From: Leptolyngbya sp. FACHB-321
GTDB taxonomy: Bacteria; Cyanobacteriota; Cyanobacteriia; Leptolyngbyales; Leptolyngbyaceae
Length of the DNA stretch: 56,567 nucleotides
NCBI RefSeq assembly: GCF_014695975.1
Contig: NZ_JACJPI010000082.1
Location: forward strand, 1-56,567
Direction: 5' to 3'
The notes below the pieces were generated by a model that worked only from the letters and a program-made list of their open reading frames with translations, did no database searches and had not been told where the DNA came from. This document shows, in pieces, positions 1-8,533 of this stretch (its first letter is position 1; every line of letters begins with the position of its first letter). The position numbers and the translations under genes were made by a program.

Positions 1-937
1 GTCTCGACTGGTTCGCAAAACCTTGTCATTTTCAAAATCCGTAGAGAATCATATTGGTGCCCTTTGGTATTTCATCCATCACTACAACGCATCATTACTT
101 GTGTAGCACTACCCAGCTTAGTTCAGAGGCGTGAAAGCCTTATTTTAAGCGGTTTTAGCCATCCAAAATTCTGCGCTACTCATTTGCTAGCAACTTTAAA
201 TAGCTGTTTTTATGGGAGAGCAAGTTTTGCATCACCTACTTCGGCCCTTGGCGAACTAAAGTCTTTATAAATCAATAGTTTCAGCGACCAAAATTCTGCG
301 CTACTCATTTGCTAGCGCCTTTCAAAGCAGATTCTCATCCGAAAGATTTTGGTCATCGTCAGAGAATAGTTTTGCGCTATTGATTTGCTAATAAGGGTTA
401 TCAGAGCTTGAAAGGGGTAAAAAACCTAAAAGTTAATCTGAGCAACAATTTTAGCCATTAAAAAACTGCGCCACCTATTTGCTAATTGCGCCATTTTACG
501 TGCCTAGTCACAACTGCTGAAGGACTGAAAGTCTTGTTCTCCAAAGGATATAGCGATCGTAAATTCTGCGCAACTCATTTGCAAGTGCTTTAGAAGGGAA
601 ATTTGCAGAAGCAACAGACTTTGTGCGTGATTACTTACGACGCGGATTTAACTAAGCCTAGAACCCTTTCGTAGTAGTGACTTCAGCGATTAAAATTCTG
701 CGCAACTTATTTGAAAGCGCCTAAAAAGGGCAATTTTCGCCTGAAAGATTATTTGATTCTCTAAAGAATAATTCTGCGCAACTCGTTTGCTCTTAGGGTT
801 GATGGGGGTGTGCAAGTTCTAAAAAACTTGAAGTTGCTGCTGTATAAAGATTTCAGCCTTTAAAAGAAAGCGCAAGTCATTTGCAAATTGCGCAATATAA
901 TGTGCTCAGTCACAACCCCAGAACAGGCTCCTACAGG
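1..937. repeat. Divergent ~400-bp tandem duplication carrying eight copies of a short motif
   Basis: No convincing gene is seen here. A motif close to TTCTGCGCNACTCATTTGC recurs at about 169-190, 294-315, 371-390, 462-484, 564-585, 696-717, 772-790 and 867-884. The first four and the last four copies align as two diverged units with a period of about 400 bp; flanking sequence also matches (for example the CAGTCACAAC-like segments near 506-515 and 907-916). Some copies have a symmetric core, such as GCGCTA...TAGCGC at the second copy. The array lies just outside the predicted transposon left end. It could be iterons, a partition centromere, or protein-binding sites of another element; nothing in the sequence decides between these. 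Confidence 0.7.
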
Positions 938-1146
938 TGTACGCTTGCCTGCTAAATGTCGCTATTTGCACGATCATGTCGCTCATCCAAAAATAGCTAC
1001 AACGTTCCTCCAGCAAGCGTTTAAGCCATATTAGCTCGTCAAATAGTCTTTGCACGCTAAATGTCGCTACCATCCGATTTGCACGCTCTATGTCGCTACA
1101 CGCTTAAAAAAGCTTAATATATCATTTGCGAGCTAGGTGTCGCTAC
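938..1146 (+). mobile_element. Predicted left end of the CAST-like transposon with TnsB-binding repeats
   Basis: Five related sites, consensus near TTTGCACGCTAAATGTCGCTA, lie at about 944-964, 965-983, 1049-1069, 1078-1098 and 1125-1145, all in the same orientation toward tnsB. The outermost is preceded by TGTACG at 938-943. In ShCAST, as I recall it, the end starts TGTACA and the first site ends in TGTCG 18 bp later; the spacing here is identical, so 938 is the predicted first base. The innermost sites sit just upstream of tnsB and overlap any longer reading frame, suggesting that TnsB autoregulates its promoter. Confidence 0.7.
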
Positions 1147-1232
1147 TTGGGTCAGTTTGCAGTACGCTTGGGCTAGAACTTCTTCTGTCAACGAAGCCAA
1201 GGCGATGCCTTCACGAACTGACTTTTCACACC

Positions 1233-3134
1233 ATGACTTCTCCCAATGCTTTTCTTGATTTGACTGAAACGCTCGGCATGCTAGATGGCAGCGTGGGAGT
1301 TCCAGATGATTTTGATTCTGTAGAAATCGAATCGGTCATTGTTAGCTTTTCCAACGACCCTAAATTTAGATACGCCCTCATCGAATGGATAGCAAAGTCT
1401 CATAACAATACAACAAAGCGCAAGCGTAAGGAGGTGGTGAGAAAAGCGCTCGGTTTCAAAGATATTCGCCAGGTTGAGCGTTTACTAAAGCAGTATAAGA
1501 AAGGAGAACTCCAGGAAAATTGTGGGAAAACACGCTCTGACAAAGGAAAAGTATTAATTGACCCGTACTGGCTTCAGTACATGGAGGAGTATTGGAAAAA
1601 GTCTCTTGGGGAGAAGGAGATTTTGCGTGGGATTGACATTTATCGCGAACTCAAGCGTCATGCCGAAGTTGATGGTCGGGGAAAAGCCTTGCCACCTTAT
1701 CCTCACTATGTAACTGTCTATCGAATTGTAAATCCCTGGATTGATGAGCGCGATCGCGCTCAAGGAAAAAGAAGCCGCAATCCTGGCTCGGGTTCCTGGT
1801 TAGCGGTTACGACAAAAAACGGCAAGATGCTGAAAGCAGATTACAGTAATCAGATTATTCAGGCTGACCATACAAAACTCGACATTTTTATTCTTGATGA
1901 GGAGGGCAATCCCTATCGCCCTTGGCTAACCATTATTGTAGATACCTTTTCAAGTAGCCTATTGGGCTATTTCTTAGGTGCAAGGCAACCAGGTACGAAT
2001 GAAGTTGCCTTAGCATTACGTCATGCAGCAATGCCTAAGCAATGTCCAAGCGAGTACTTGACTGAAGAATATATTGAGATTTTGCAGGCAGAAAAGATCC
2101 CAACGACCTGGGGCGCTTATGGTCTTCCCAGCCAATGTTTTTTCACAGACGGTGGCAGAGACCTGGCAAAGGCTAAGCATATGAAGCAGATTGGACGTAA
2201 ATTTGATTTTGAGTGTGAAACTCGAAGAAGTCCTAAGGAAGGCGGGATTGTTGAACGTTGGTTTAAAACAATCAACAATATTCTCAGAAGGTTGGGAGGA
2301 TTTATTGAGAAAGCCAAAGACAAGGATGCGATCGAGAAGGCTCAAAAAGGTGCCTTCTTAAGACGTAGGGACTTAAGAAGAGTATTAGACGGTTTCTTCT
2401 GGGCCTATAACCATGAGCCTTATCCAAGAGACAAACGCCACACTCGCTACGAGCGATGGGTGAAAGGATTAGGGGGAGTTTTGCCCGCAGTCCTCGACGA
2501 GGAGGAATTGGATGTTTGTCTGATGAAGGAGGAAACTCGAGTCGTCCAGGAACTTGGCTCAATATCTTTTAAGGGGCAAATCTACCGTGGGGAGTGCTTG
2601 AAGGACAAGAAGTATCTTAGTGAAACAGTTACCGTAAGAGTTGACTATGAACACGCTCTACGGCTTCGTGTTTATATCAATGAGGATGAAACCTACGATC
2701 GCATGGGAGCGTTTCTTGGTTTTGTTGATGCTCTTAATTTAGAGTATCAGGACCTGAGCTTGGATGAACTTGAAGGGTTGGGTAAGGGTAAAAAAGACCC
2801 TGACAACTTTGCATCACTGCTGGAATTAGGCTTCAGAAATGAATTGAATGAGCGAGGTAAAAAGGACAAACAAACTCGGCAACGGGAAGAGCAGAAGCGA
2901 TCGCGCCGGGATGCCAAACCAGCCTCTAATAATGTCGTCTCGATCAAGAATCGAACAGCTAAATCTACCCAATCTGCACAACCTCCATCAACTGCTTCAA
3001 AGAGCGCTTCTGCAAACCAAACCACTACCAAGCAAGGTCAGTTAGAAGCCAAAGAAGTTCCTGCTCAGCAAGGTGGGCAGGCTGAACCGATTGTGCTCAT
3101 TCCGCTGCGCACATCATCCTATGACGATTGGTAG
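1233..3134 (+). CDS. tnsB: TnsB, DDE transposase of a type V-K CAST-like element
   Basis: DDE-family transposase that would bind the transposon ends and join them to target DNA. An N-terminal helix-turn-helix region is followed by the integrase core. Numbered from the ATG at 1233 (633 residues), the catalytic triad is D212 (in QADHTKLD), D306 (in FFTDGGRD) and E341 (in EGGIVERWF). The core segments YSNxxxQxDHT, RPWLTxxxDTxS and VALALRHA match the ShCAST TnsB sequence as I remember it. An upstream GTG start (1137) is open, but it lies in the end repeats, so the ATG is preferred. The C-terminal 90 residues are basic, then Gln/Ser/Thr-rich and low complexity, as expected for the flexible tail that contacts TnsC. 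The frame overlaps or abuts tnsC, indicating one operon. Confidence 0.93.
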   Translation: MTSPNAFLDLTETLGMLDGSVGVPDDFDSVEIESVIVSFSNDPKFRYALIEWIAKSHNNTTKRKRKEVVRKALGFKDIRQVERLLKQYKKGELQENCGKTRSDKGKVLIDPYWLQYMEEYWKKSLGEKEILRGIDIYRELKRHAEVDGRGKALPPYPHYVTVYRIVNPWIDERDRAQGKRSRNPGSGSWLAVTTKNGKMLKADYSNQIIQADHTKLDIFILDEEGNPYRPWLTIIVDTFSSSLLGYFLGARQPGTNEVALALRHAAMPKQCPSEYLTEEYIEILQAEKIPTTWGAYGLPSQCFFTDGGRDLAKAKHMKQIGRKFDFECETRRSPKEGGIVERWFKTINNILRRLGGFIEKAKDKDAIEKAQKGAFLRRRDLRRVLDGFFWAYNHEPYPRDKRHTRYERWVKGLGGVLPAVLDEEELDVCLMKEETRVVQELGSISFKGQIYRGECLKDKKYLSETVTVRVDYEHALRLRVYINEDETYDRMGAFLGFVDALNLEYQDLSLDELEGLGKGKKDPDNFASLLELGFRNELNERGKKDKQTRQREEQKRSRRDAKPASNNVVSIKNRTAKSTQSAQPPSTASKSASANQTTTKQGQLEAKEVPAQQGGQAEPIVLIPLRTSSYDDW

Positions 3135-3139
3135 CAATA

Positions 3140-4078
3140 ATGACATTCTCCGAAAGCATCTCCCAACCTGCAATTCAAGTTCTCCCTCCATGCCGTGACC
3201 TTTCTGTGGGTGTGGAAGCAGTCATTGCTGACGTAGTGACATCACTACGTTCAGAATTTATTGAGACTGAGTACACTGCTCATTACTTCAAGTCCCTTGA
3301 TAACTATCGAAAAATGGGGCAGGGGGTTCGTGTCATTGGGCCACGATTGTCTGGAAAGAGTAAAGCGTCGAAACGTTATGGTGAGCTAACAGAGAAGAAG
3401 ACCGCTTATACTGATGTTCCAGCAAATTGTAGTTCAAGAAGAATGCACGAAAGACTGCTTAAAGCAGTGAGGCATGCTGATCCTGGTGGTAGAAGAACTG
3501 ATCTTCAGTCGAAGCTGGCTGGTTGTCTGATCCCCTTTGGTTACGAAATGATCATTGTTGATCAAGGTGAGAAGCTTCAGGAGGAGGCGTTAGCAGATCT
3601 AGCAGCGTTGATGGGGGAAAAAGGAATTCCCGTTGTAGTTTGCGGAACTCCAACACTGGACCAATACCTGGACGGCATAGGGCTTCTAGGATGGTTTCCC
3701 AATCTTTATCCCTTTGGCAGTCTCACCGCCAACGACCTCACTCAAACCTTGAACAAGATTGAGAATCAATATTTAAGACTACCTGAACCTTCTAACCTTG
3801 CCACAGGTGAGAACTTTCAAACTCTTGCTATTTATACTCATTCTTACATTGGACTAATCATTAATGTCATTGAAAAAGCGGTTGTTCAATCTCTGCAAAA
3901 AGGGCACTCGAGCATTGACAGCAGTATATTGAAACAAATATCGGAGAAATATGGCAAACGCTATGTTGATCCAAAGCTCGTCCTTCAAGCCGCTTCATCA
4001 GGTAGTTCAATGCCGTCTCCTCCAGCTCTTCCTTCCCAGGCTGAGACAAGTGAGCCGCCAAACACAAGCACTTCGTAG
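3140..4078 (+). CDS. tnsC: TnsC, AAA+ ATPase with a DQ Walker B motif
   Basis: AAA+ regulator expected to polymerise on target DNA and link TniQ to TnsB. It carries a Walker A motif, GPRLSGKS, at about residue 67 and a Walker B region, MIIVDQGEKL, near 137, followed by a sensor-like VVVCGTPTLD segment. The glutamate that normally follows the Walker B aspartate (IIDEADRL in ShCAST TnsC) is glutamine here (codons GTT GAT CAA GGT), a change classically linked with impaired ATP hydrolysis. At 312 residues it is slightly longer than ShCAST TnsC (276), with a Ser/Pro-rich C-terminal tail. The ATG at 3140 is chosen; TTG at 3128 would overlap the tnsB stop. No strong ribosome-binding site is seen, so translational coupling to tnsB is likely. 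Confidence 0.9.
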   Translation: MTFSESISQPAIQVLPPCRDLSVGVEAVIADVVTSLRSEFIETEYTAHYFKSLDNYRKMGQGVRVIGPRLSGKSKASKRYGELTEKKTAYTDVPANCSSRRMHERLLKAVRHADPGGRRTDLQSKLAGCLIPFGYEMIIVDQGEKLQEEALADLAALMGEKGIPVVVCGTPTLDQYLDGIGLLGWFPNLYPFGSLTANDLTQTLNKIENQYLRLPEPSNLATGENFQTLAIYTHSYIGLIINVIEKAVVQSLQKGHSSIDSSILKQISEKYGKRYVDPKLVLQAASSGSSMPSPPALPSQAETSEPPNTSTS

Positions 4079-4087
4079 TTAATTCCG

Positions 4088-4627
4088 ATGGCAGAATCAG
4101 AACATACTTTGAGACCCAACAATGTCAGGTTAGTTTATCTCGAACCTTATGAAGGGGAAAGCTTACCGCACTATTTAGGTAGGCTTCGACGATTAGAAGG
4201 TAACAATGTACGCTCTGCAACAGCATTATCGACAGCGGTTGGAATTGACGCAATTATCCCTCAGTGGGAACAGGGATTCTTCAATCCTTTCCCCACTGAG
4301 GCACAACTTACTGCTTTGGGAGAAGTCATTGGGTTAGAGGTTGCTCGATTAGCTGAGATGCTACATCCAAAAGGGGTAACGTTAGATCCAAGACCGATTC
4401 GTCTATGTGGCGCTTGCTATGCTGAATGTCCTTGTCACAAAATTCAGTGGCAGTTCAAATCTAAGTTGACTCCAAGGTGCGAGCGACACAAACTCAAACT
4501 GTTGATGAAATGTCCAGGCTGTGAAACATTCTTTCCAGTGCCTTCCCGTTGGATAGAAGGAAAATGTCAGAACAGAAAGTGTGGTATGCGCTACTCACGA
4601 ATGGCTAAGCACCAAGCGAAAGTATAA
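4088..4627 (+). CDS. tniQ: TniQ, short zinc-binding target-selection protein (V-K CAST type)
   Basis: A TniQ of 179 residues, about the length of the ShCAST protein (167) and much shorter than TniQ/TnsD of other Tn7-like elements. Near-identical segments include PYEGESLPHYLGRLRR (ShCAST PYEGESLSHFLGRFRR) and PIRLCGACYAECPCH (ShCAST PIRLCGACYAESPCH). Paired cysteines and histidine (CGACYAEC, RCERH, CPGC, CQNRKCG) form the expected zinc sites. It starts 10 bp after the tnsC stop and completes the tnsB-tnsC-tniQ operon. In V-K systems TniQ bridges the Cas12k R-loop and the TnsC filament; no Cas12k gene follows here. Confidence 0.93.
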   Translation: MAESEHTLRPNNVRLVYLEPYEGESLPHYLGRLRRLEGNNVRSATALSTAVGIDAIIPQWEQGFFNPFPTEAQLTALGEVIGLEVARLAEMLHPKGVTLDPRPIRLCGACYAECPCHKIQWQFKSKLTPRCERHKLKLLMKCPGCETFFPVPSRWIEGKCQNRKCGMRYSRMAKHQAKV

Positions 4628-4633
4628 TGTCAA

Positions 4634-4855
4634 CTACCAGTCGTCGGCTGTCTCCTCTTCATCCTCCCCGATCGCAAACTCGCTAATGTAAGCTTGAACG
4701 ACTCTTTCGGCAAAGAGGGGTGCTGGCAGAATTGCCCCATCACTATAGTGACCAAAACTGTATCGTAGGGATTCTACTAATGCAACAAGCTGGTCAGGGT
4801 CATCACTTGGCTGATGGAGTGTGACAACAAGCTCAAAGGATTCGGGGTGGGTCAC
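4634..4855 (-). CDS. Small acidic hypothetical protein
   Basis: 73 residues, convergent with tniQ and ending 6 bp from its stop. It starts at GTG, with no clear ribosome-binding site. Composition looks like a real protein (no low complexity, an alternating hydrophobic segment VVTLHQPSDDPDQLVALVES, a very acidic C-terminus EDEEETADDW). I do not recognise the family. It may be the first cargo gene of the transposon or the tail of an older gene. Confidence 0.45.
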   Translation of the reverse strand: MTHPESFELVVTLHQPSDDPDQLVALVESLRYSFGHYSDGAILPAPLFAERVVQAYISEFAIGEDEEETADDW

Positions 4856-4940
4856 TAATCTGTGAAAGGAGGGGTTTTGCTAAGTCGGTGAACAGGCTGC
4901 CCTTCGGCATTAACCAGCTTCTCTTTGCTCTCCGGCTTCT

Positions 4941-5222
4941 TCACGACAGTACTAATTTCTCTAGTGCGATAGCAGCTTGGACCTCGCAAGTAAGCATGCA
5001 GCCTTTTACTACCTCTAAAGTGGTTTCTGCAAGCTGTCTTTCAGTTTTCTCAATGATTCCAGGGGCAAGACCTTAAATTCGAATCAACCGTGCGCCCTGC
5101 CACTCTTGCTGCAGCCATTGATGCTGTTGCCCCAAAGCGCTTTGCTCGGCCTTGATCCGGACATCTGCTAAACAGCCCCAGAGTTGAACGCAGTTGGAGG
5201 AGTCAATTAGAACCAAGGGTTA
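4941..5222 (-). pseudogene. Degenerate coding remnant with in-frame stop
   Basis: In one minus-strand frame, a protein-like segment of about 47 residues (LVLIDSSNCVQLWGCLADVR...) ends at TAA (5073-5075) and continues after it for 43 residues (GLAPGIIEKTERQLAETTLE...) to a TGA at 4941-4943; a stop also lies immediately upstream. Amphipathic, gene-like composition on both sides of the stop suggests the 3' part of a decayed gene. The family is not recognised. The remainder of 4856-5606 shows no supportable gene. Confidence 0.35.
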
Positions 5223-5606
5223 TCCCCCTTCTCCACAGAATTGGAGCTAGTTTGTCAGACAACGTCCCGCTGATAGGGAAACTTGTGCAATGAATCCTAT
5301 GGCATCGGAGAAAATACTCTAGGGACTGTAGCCTCGTCTTATTAAGGTAGACTACCGTTTCGGTAATGACACAGTGCAGTTTCTAGGCAACCTCTCAGCC
5401 CTTGACCGTGAGAATGGCTTTATGTGCCACTTAAACAATGCCAGCTTTTATAGCGTTTGCATAAAAGTATGTACTCCGTATGGAACACATACAGGTCGCT
5501 AAGAGTAGTTTGGTAATGGCTGTAAGCGCCCTTACTTTACCGATGTGGCACTGCCATTGGACCGGTAACAGGTGCTACTTTCGCATCACCTTTCGCAGTA
5601 CCAGAG

Positions 5607-7148
5607 ATGTCTTTTCCCCCACGATTCCGGCTGATGCCGCTCCACCTGCTAACGCTAGCAGGTGTTTCGTTGTTGCCAGCACCGACTGCCCTTGCAAGTG
5701 CCATCGTTCCTCAAGCCGCACCAGCCGCACCCAGCACCACGATCGCCCAAACGACTCAGGCTGACTACAGCACTTTAGAGCAAGACCTGCTGCGGGAAAT
5801 TGATCGCGCTCGCACCAATCCAGCGGCTTATGCGGCACAGTTGGACGCCTTGCGGCATCATTACGATGGCACGGTCTTGAGCTTGCCTGGAGAAGACTCA
5901 ATCCAGACGCAGGAAGGAGTGGCGGCCCTAGACGAGGCGATTACCTTCTTACGCTCCCAACCGCCGCTGTTACCAAGCAAGCGCGCGTCTGGGATGGCTC
6001 AGGCAGCGCGTGATCAGAGACGTGATCTGGGCGCTAGTGGCAGTCAGGGTCCTAGCGGCAGTGATGGGAGTAAAGTAGGAGATCGCCTGAAGCGCTATGG
6101 GGTATGGAGTGGTAGCGCCACGGCGTTACTGAGTTACGGCAAGCGAACGGCCACTGCCATCGTAGAACTTTTGCTCATCAACGATGGCTATCCCAACCGC
6201 AGCCTGAGAGCCGCCTTGTTTAACCCGGACTATCAGTTCATGGGCCTTGCCTGCGGGTCTCATGCCACTCACCAAACTTTGTGTGTGCTCAACTACGCCG
6301 CGCAGTATACAGATCATGACCAGCGCTCGGAGACGACTAATGCGGGTACGCTAACGCCAACGGCTGAGGCAACGCTTGTCAGTTCACCAGTTGTGCCAAC
6401 GCTCGCTCCAGCAATGCCTGAGACGCAAGCTTCGACGGTAGCAGATGCAGACGCCTCCCCGTCCGTAGCGACGCACCAACCTGTACTACCAGCAGCAGCA
6501 CCTGCTCTCTCAGTCGCCCCCGAGGCCGCGCTAGACTCAGGCACTCCCAACGGCTTGTCCACCTTAGAACTCGCTATCATTGCTGAAACCAATCGGCTGC
6601 GCCAAGATCCAGTCGCATATGCGGCGGCACTAGAACGGTTGAGGCCGTCCTACGAAGGTAAGTTGCTCAAACTGCCGGGGAGTCCCGCCTTTGAAACCGC
6701 AGAAGGGGTCGCAGCCCTAGATGAGGCCATTGCGGCTTTGCGCAGGACGCCACCCTTGCCGCTTTTGGCTCCTTCCCAAGGGATGTCGTTAGGGGCGCGC
6801 GATCATGTGAAAGATTTGGGTCCGGCGGGCAGGACTGGGCACAGCGGCAGCGATGGTAGTACGCCCTTTACCCGACTGAATCGGTATGGCACCTGGCAGC
6901 TTACAGCAGGCGAAAATATTAGTTACAGCCCACTCAACCTGGCACAGTGGCATCTTATGCAACTCCTGATCGATGATGATGTACCAGCACGAGGGCACCG
7001 CAAAGCTTTACTTAATCACAAATTCAGGGTAACGGGTGTCGCCTGCGGGACGCATACGGTCTACCAAAACGTTTGTGTGATGACCTATGCCGAAAAATAC
7101 CTGGAGCAGGACACGCCTGTGGGGCTGCAACATAAAGACTCCTGGTGA
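5607..7148 (+). CDS. Secreted protein with two CAP (SCP/PR1-like) domains
   Basis: 513 residues with an N-terminal signal peptide (hydrophobic stretch LLTLAGVSLLPAPTALASA; the ATG at 5634 is an alternative start). Two homologous CAP domains (about residues 55-235 and 320-500) are joined by an Ala/Pro/Thr-rich linker. The second domain keeps typical CAP signatures: GHSGSDGS, GENISY, and RGHRKALLN followed by VGVACG-like sequence. The first is degenerate: the His of HSG is Pro (PSGSDGS), GENI is replaced by SATALLSY, and the RGHR histidine is lost (NRSLRAALFN). Domain two is probably the functional one and domain one structural. CAP proteins are extracellular, with varied or unknown activities. 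No neighbouring gene suggests a pathway. Confidence 0.85.
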   Translation: MSFPPRFRLMPLHLLTLAGVSLLPAPTALASAIVPQAAPAAPSTTIAQTTQADYSTLEQDLLREIDRARTNPAAYAAQLDALRHHYDGTVLSLPGEDSIQTQEGVAALDEAITFLRSQPPLLPSKRASGMAQAARDQRRDLGASGSQGPSGSDGSKVGDRLKRYGVWSGSATALLSYGKRTATAIVELLLINDGYPNRSLRAALFNPDYQFMGLACGSHATHQTLCVLNYAAQYTDHDQRSETTNAGTLTPTAEATLVSSPVVPTLAPAMPETQASTVADADASPSVATHQPVLPAAAPALSVAPEAALDSGTPNGLSTLELAIIAETNRLRQDPVAYAAALERLRPSYEGKLLKLPGSPAFETAEGVAALDEAIAALRRTPPLPLLAPSQGMSLGARDHVKDLGPAGRTGHSGSDGSTPFTRLNRYGTWQLTAGENISYSPLNLAQWHLMQLLIDDDVPARGHRKALLNHKFRVTGVACGTHTVYQNVCVMTYAEKYLEQDTPVGLQHKDSW

Positions 7149-7325
7149 GATGAGCACGCTTGCGAGCGCAACTGGCACGCATCAAGTGACTGGCAGGTGC
7201 TGCTGCACCGGCCTTAACCATTTGCAGGAAATGGGTTTAGCCCTTTCGTTACACTGCAAATAATGGTTTCCATGAGCTGATGCTTGGTGAGTGACCAGTG
7301 TTTTCGGGTGCGTCATTAGCTGTTT

Positions 7326-7787
7326 CTAGACTTGACTCACAGCCAGTGGGTCAACAAAAGTCAGCAAGTCATTCTCTCCCCCTTTGAAGGTGAACGTGAA
7401 GGTATCACCACTCGTTAGCACCTGCTGCATTTCCTCATACAGCGGTGATGCTCCCTCAATTCCACTCAAGCAAGCCCAGCCTTTGGCTCGAGTCAAGGCC
7501 ACAAACAGTTGACTGCGGAGGGTAATGCTACTTTCATCCTGAGCCACCTGGTCAAAGCCGACGACACAGACCCTCTCAGCTTCATTCCCTTTGGCGCGGT
7601 GAATCCGGGAGACTGTCACAGCTCCATCCCACCAAAATTGATTAGGATGCGTTTTACCAGCCTCGGGAAACCAGTTGGGCTGATGGGCGCTTGGAATATA
7701 AAAAGCAAGCCCTTGTCGCTTCAAAGCATGAGCACCTGCTGCTCTAGCGCGATCGCCGTCTTTTTTCGGAATGTTTTAGCAGCAGCA
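7326..7787 (-). pseudogene. C-terminal fragment of a UvrD/Rep-like superfamily 1 helicase
   Basis: The frame encodes the last motifs of an SF1 helicase: VSRIHRAKGNEAERVCVVGFD (motif V region) and LFVALTRAKGWACLSG (motif VI). It is open from a stop near 7787 to the TAG at 7326, and everything N-terminal (Walker A, motifs Ia-IV) is missing. There is no proper start; TTG at 7724 is the first possible one. This is a truncated gene, probably not functional. Confidence 0.7.
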
Positions 7788-7889
7788 AGAGAACTTCTGG
7801 CATGTCCCTAGGGCAGACTTTGCAGGTGCTACGTGGCACTTGGACGCAGCTTTGCTACCTTTACCCTGCTGCCAAAGCAAGCAAGCGTG

Positions 7890-8171
7890 CTAACCCCTCT
7901 CACCCTCAAGCAGCGCTGCTTGAACTAATTGAACAAGTTCCTCCAAATGATGCTCACAAAACTGCTCGGCTTGGTTCAGAGGCATACCTCGGGCCACAGC
8001 ATACGTCTCAAACGCGTTGTAAATCATGGCTTCAGCCATTTCACGTTCGTCTTCCCCAACGGCCCCTCTGGAAGCAAGGCAACCGTTGATGATGAGATGC
8101 ACCAGTTGGCTCTCCTGTCTAAAATCGTCCAGCAGTTGCTCCGCAATTGATCGAGATGAAGCAGCATCCAT
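7890..8171 (-). CDS. Hypothetical alpha-helical protein
   Basis: 93 residues from the ATG at 8171 (the frame is open to 8228). It is predicted largely helical, with acidic and amphipathic stretches (SIAEQLLDDFRQESQLVHLI; HHLEELVQLVQAALLEGERG). No signal peptide, membrane segment or recognised motif. It is flanked by a helicase remnant and a resolvase, so it sits in mobile surroundings. The family is not recognised; coding status is inferred from composition only. Confidence 0.45.
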   Translation of the reverse strand: MDAASSRSIAEQLLDDFRQESQLVHLIINGCLASRGAVGEDEREMAEAMIYNAFETYAVARGMPLNQAEQFCEHHLEELVQLVQAALLEGERG

Positions 8172-8470
8172 AAAGTAATTAACTACCGATCCCTCTAAGA
8201 TAGCGAAGCAGAACGAGCGTGTTGCCACTCCAGCTTAGTCACGGGGGGCTAAGCCGACTGATACCGTTGACAAAGCAAAGAGAGAAAAATCAATGTCAGC
8301 CTTGGGTAGAAAAGCTGAGTGAACGGGAGCTGATTCAGGGTGGAACGTGCCCCTTCTCTATCACAGCAGGAAGACCTCAGGAACGGTCGTTTGTTTTACA
8401 GTTGGACCCACTGGCTTAAAAAGGGACTTTCAGGTTTGTCAGTCTGTAAATCAACTCGTCAATGAATCTA

Positions 8471-8508
8471 TGTCTCAAAAGCACTCAGTTTCTATGAGTT
8501 CTGAGACA
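8471..8508. promoter_or_regulatory. Nested inverted repeat upstream of the serine recombinase (possible res or operator)
   Basis: TGTCTCA (8471-8477) pairs with TGAGACA (8502-8508), and inside it ACTCA (8483-8487) pairs with TGAGT (8495-8499), symmetric around a 7-nt centre. It lies 26 bp before the recombinase start. Resolvase res subsites and operators have this layout, but the assignment is inference. Confidence 0.4.
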
Positions 8509-8533
8509 ATCACAGTACCTTAGAACGCTCCTT

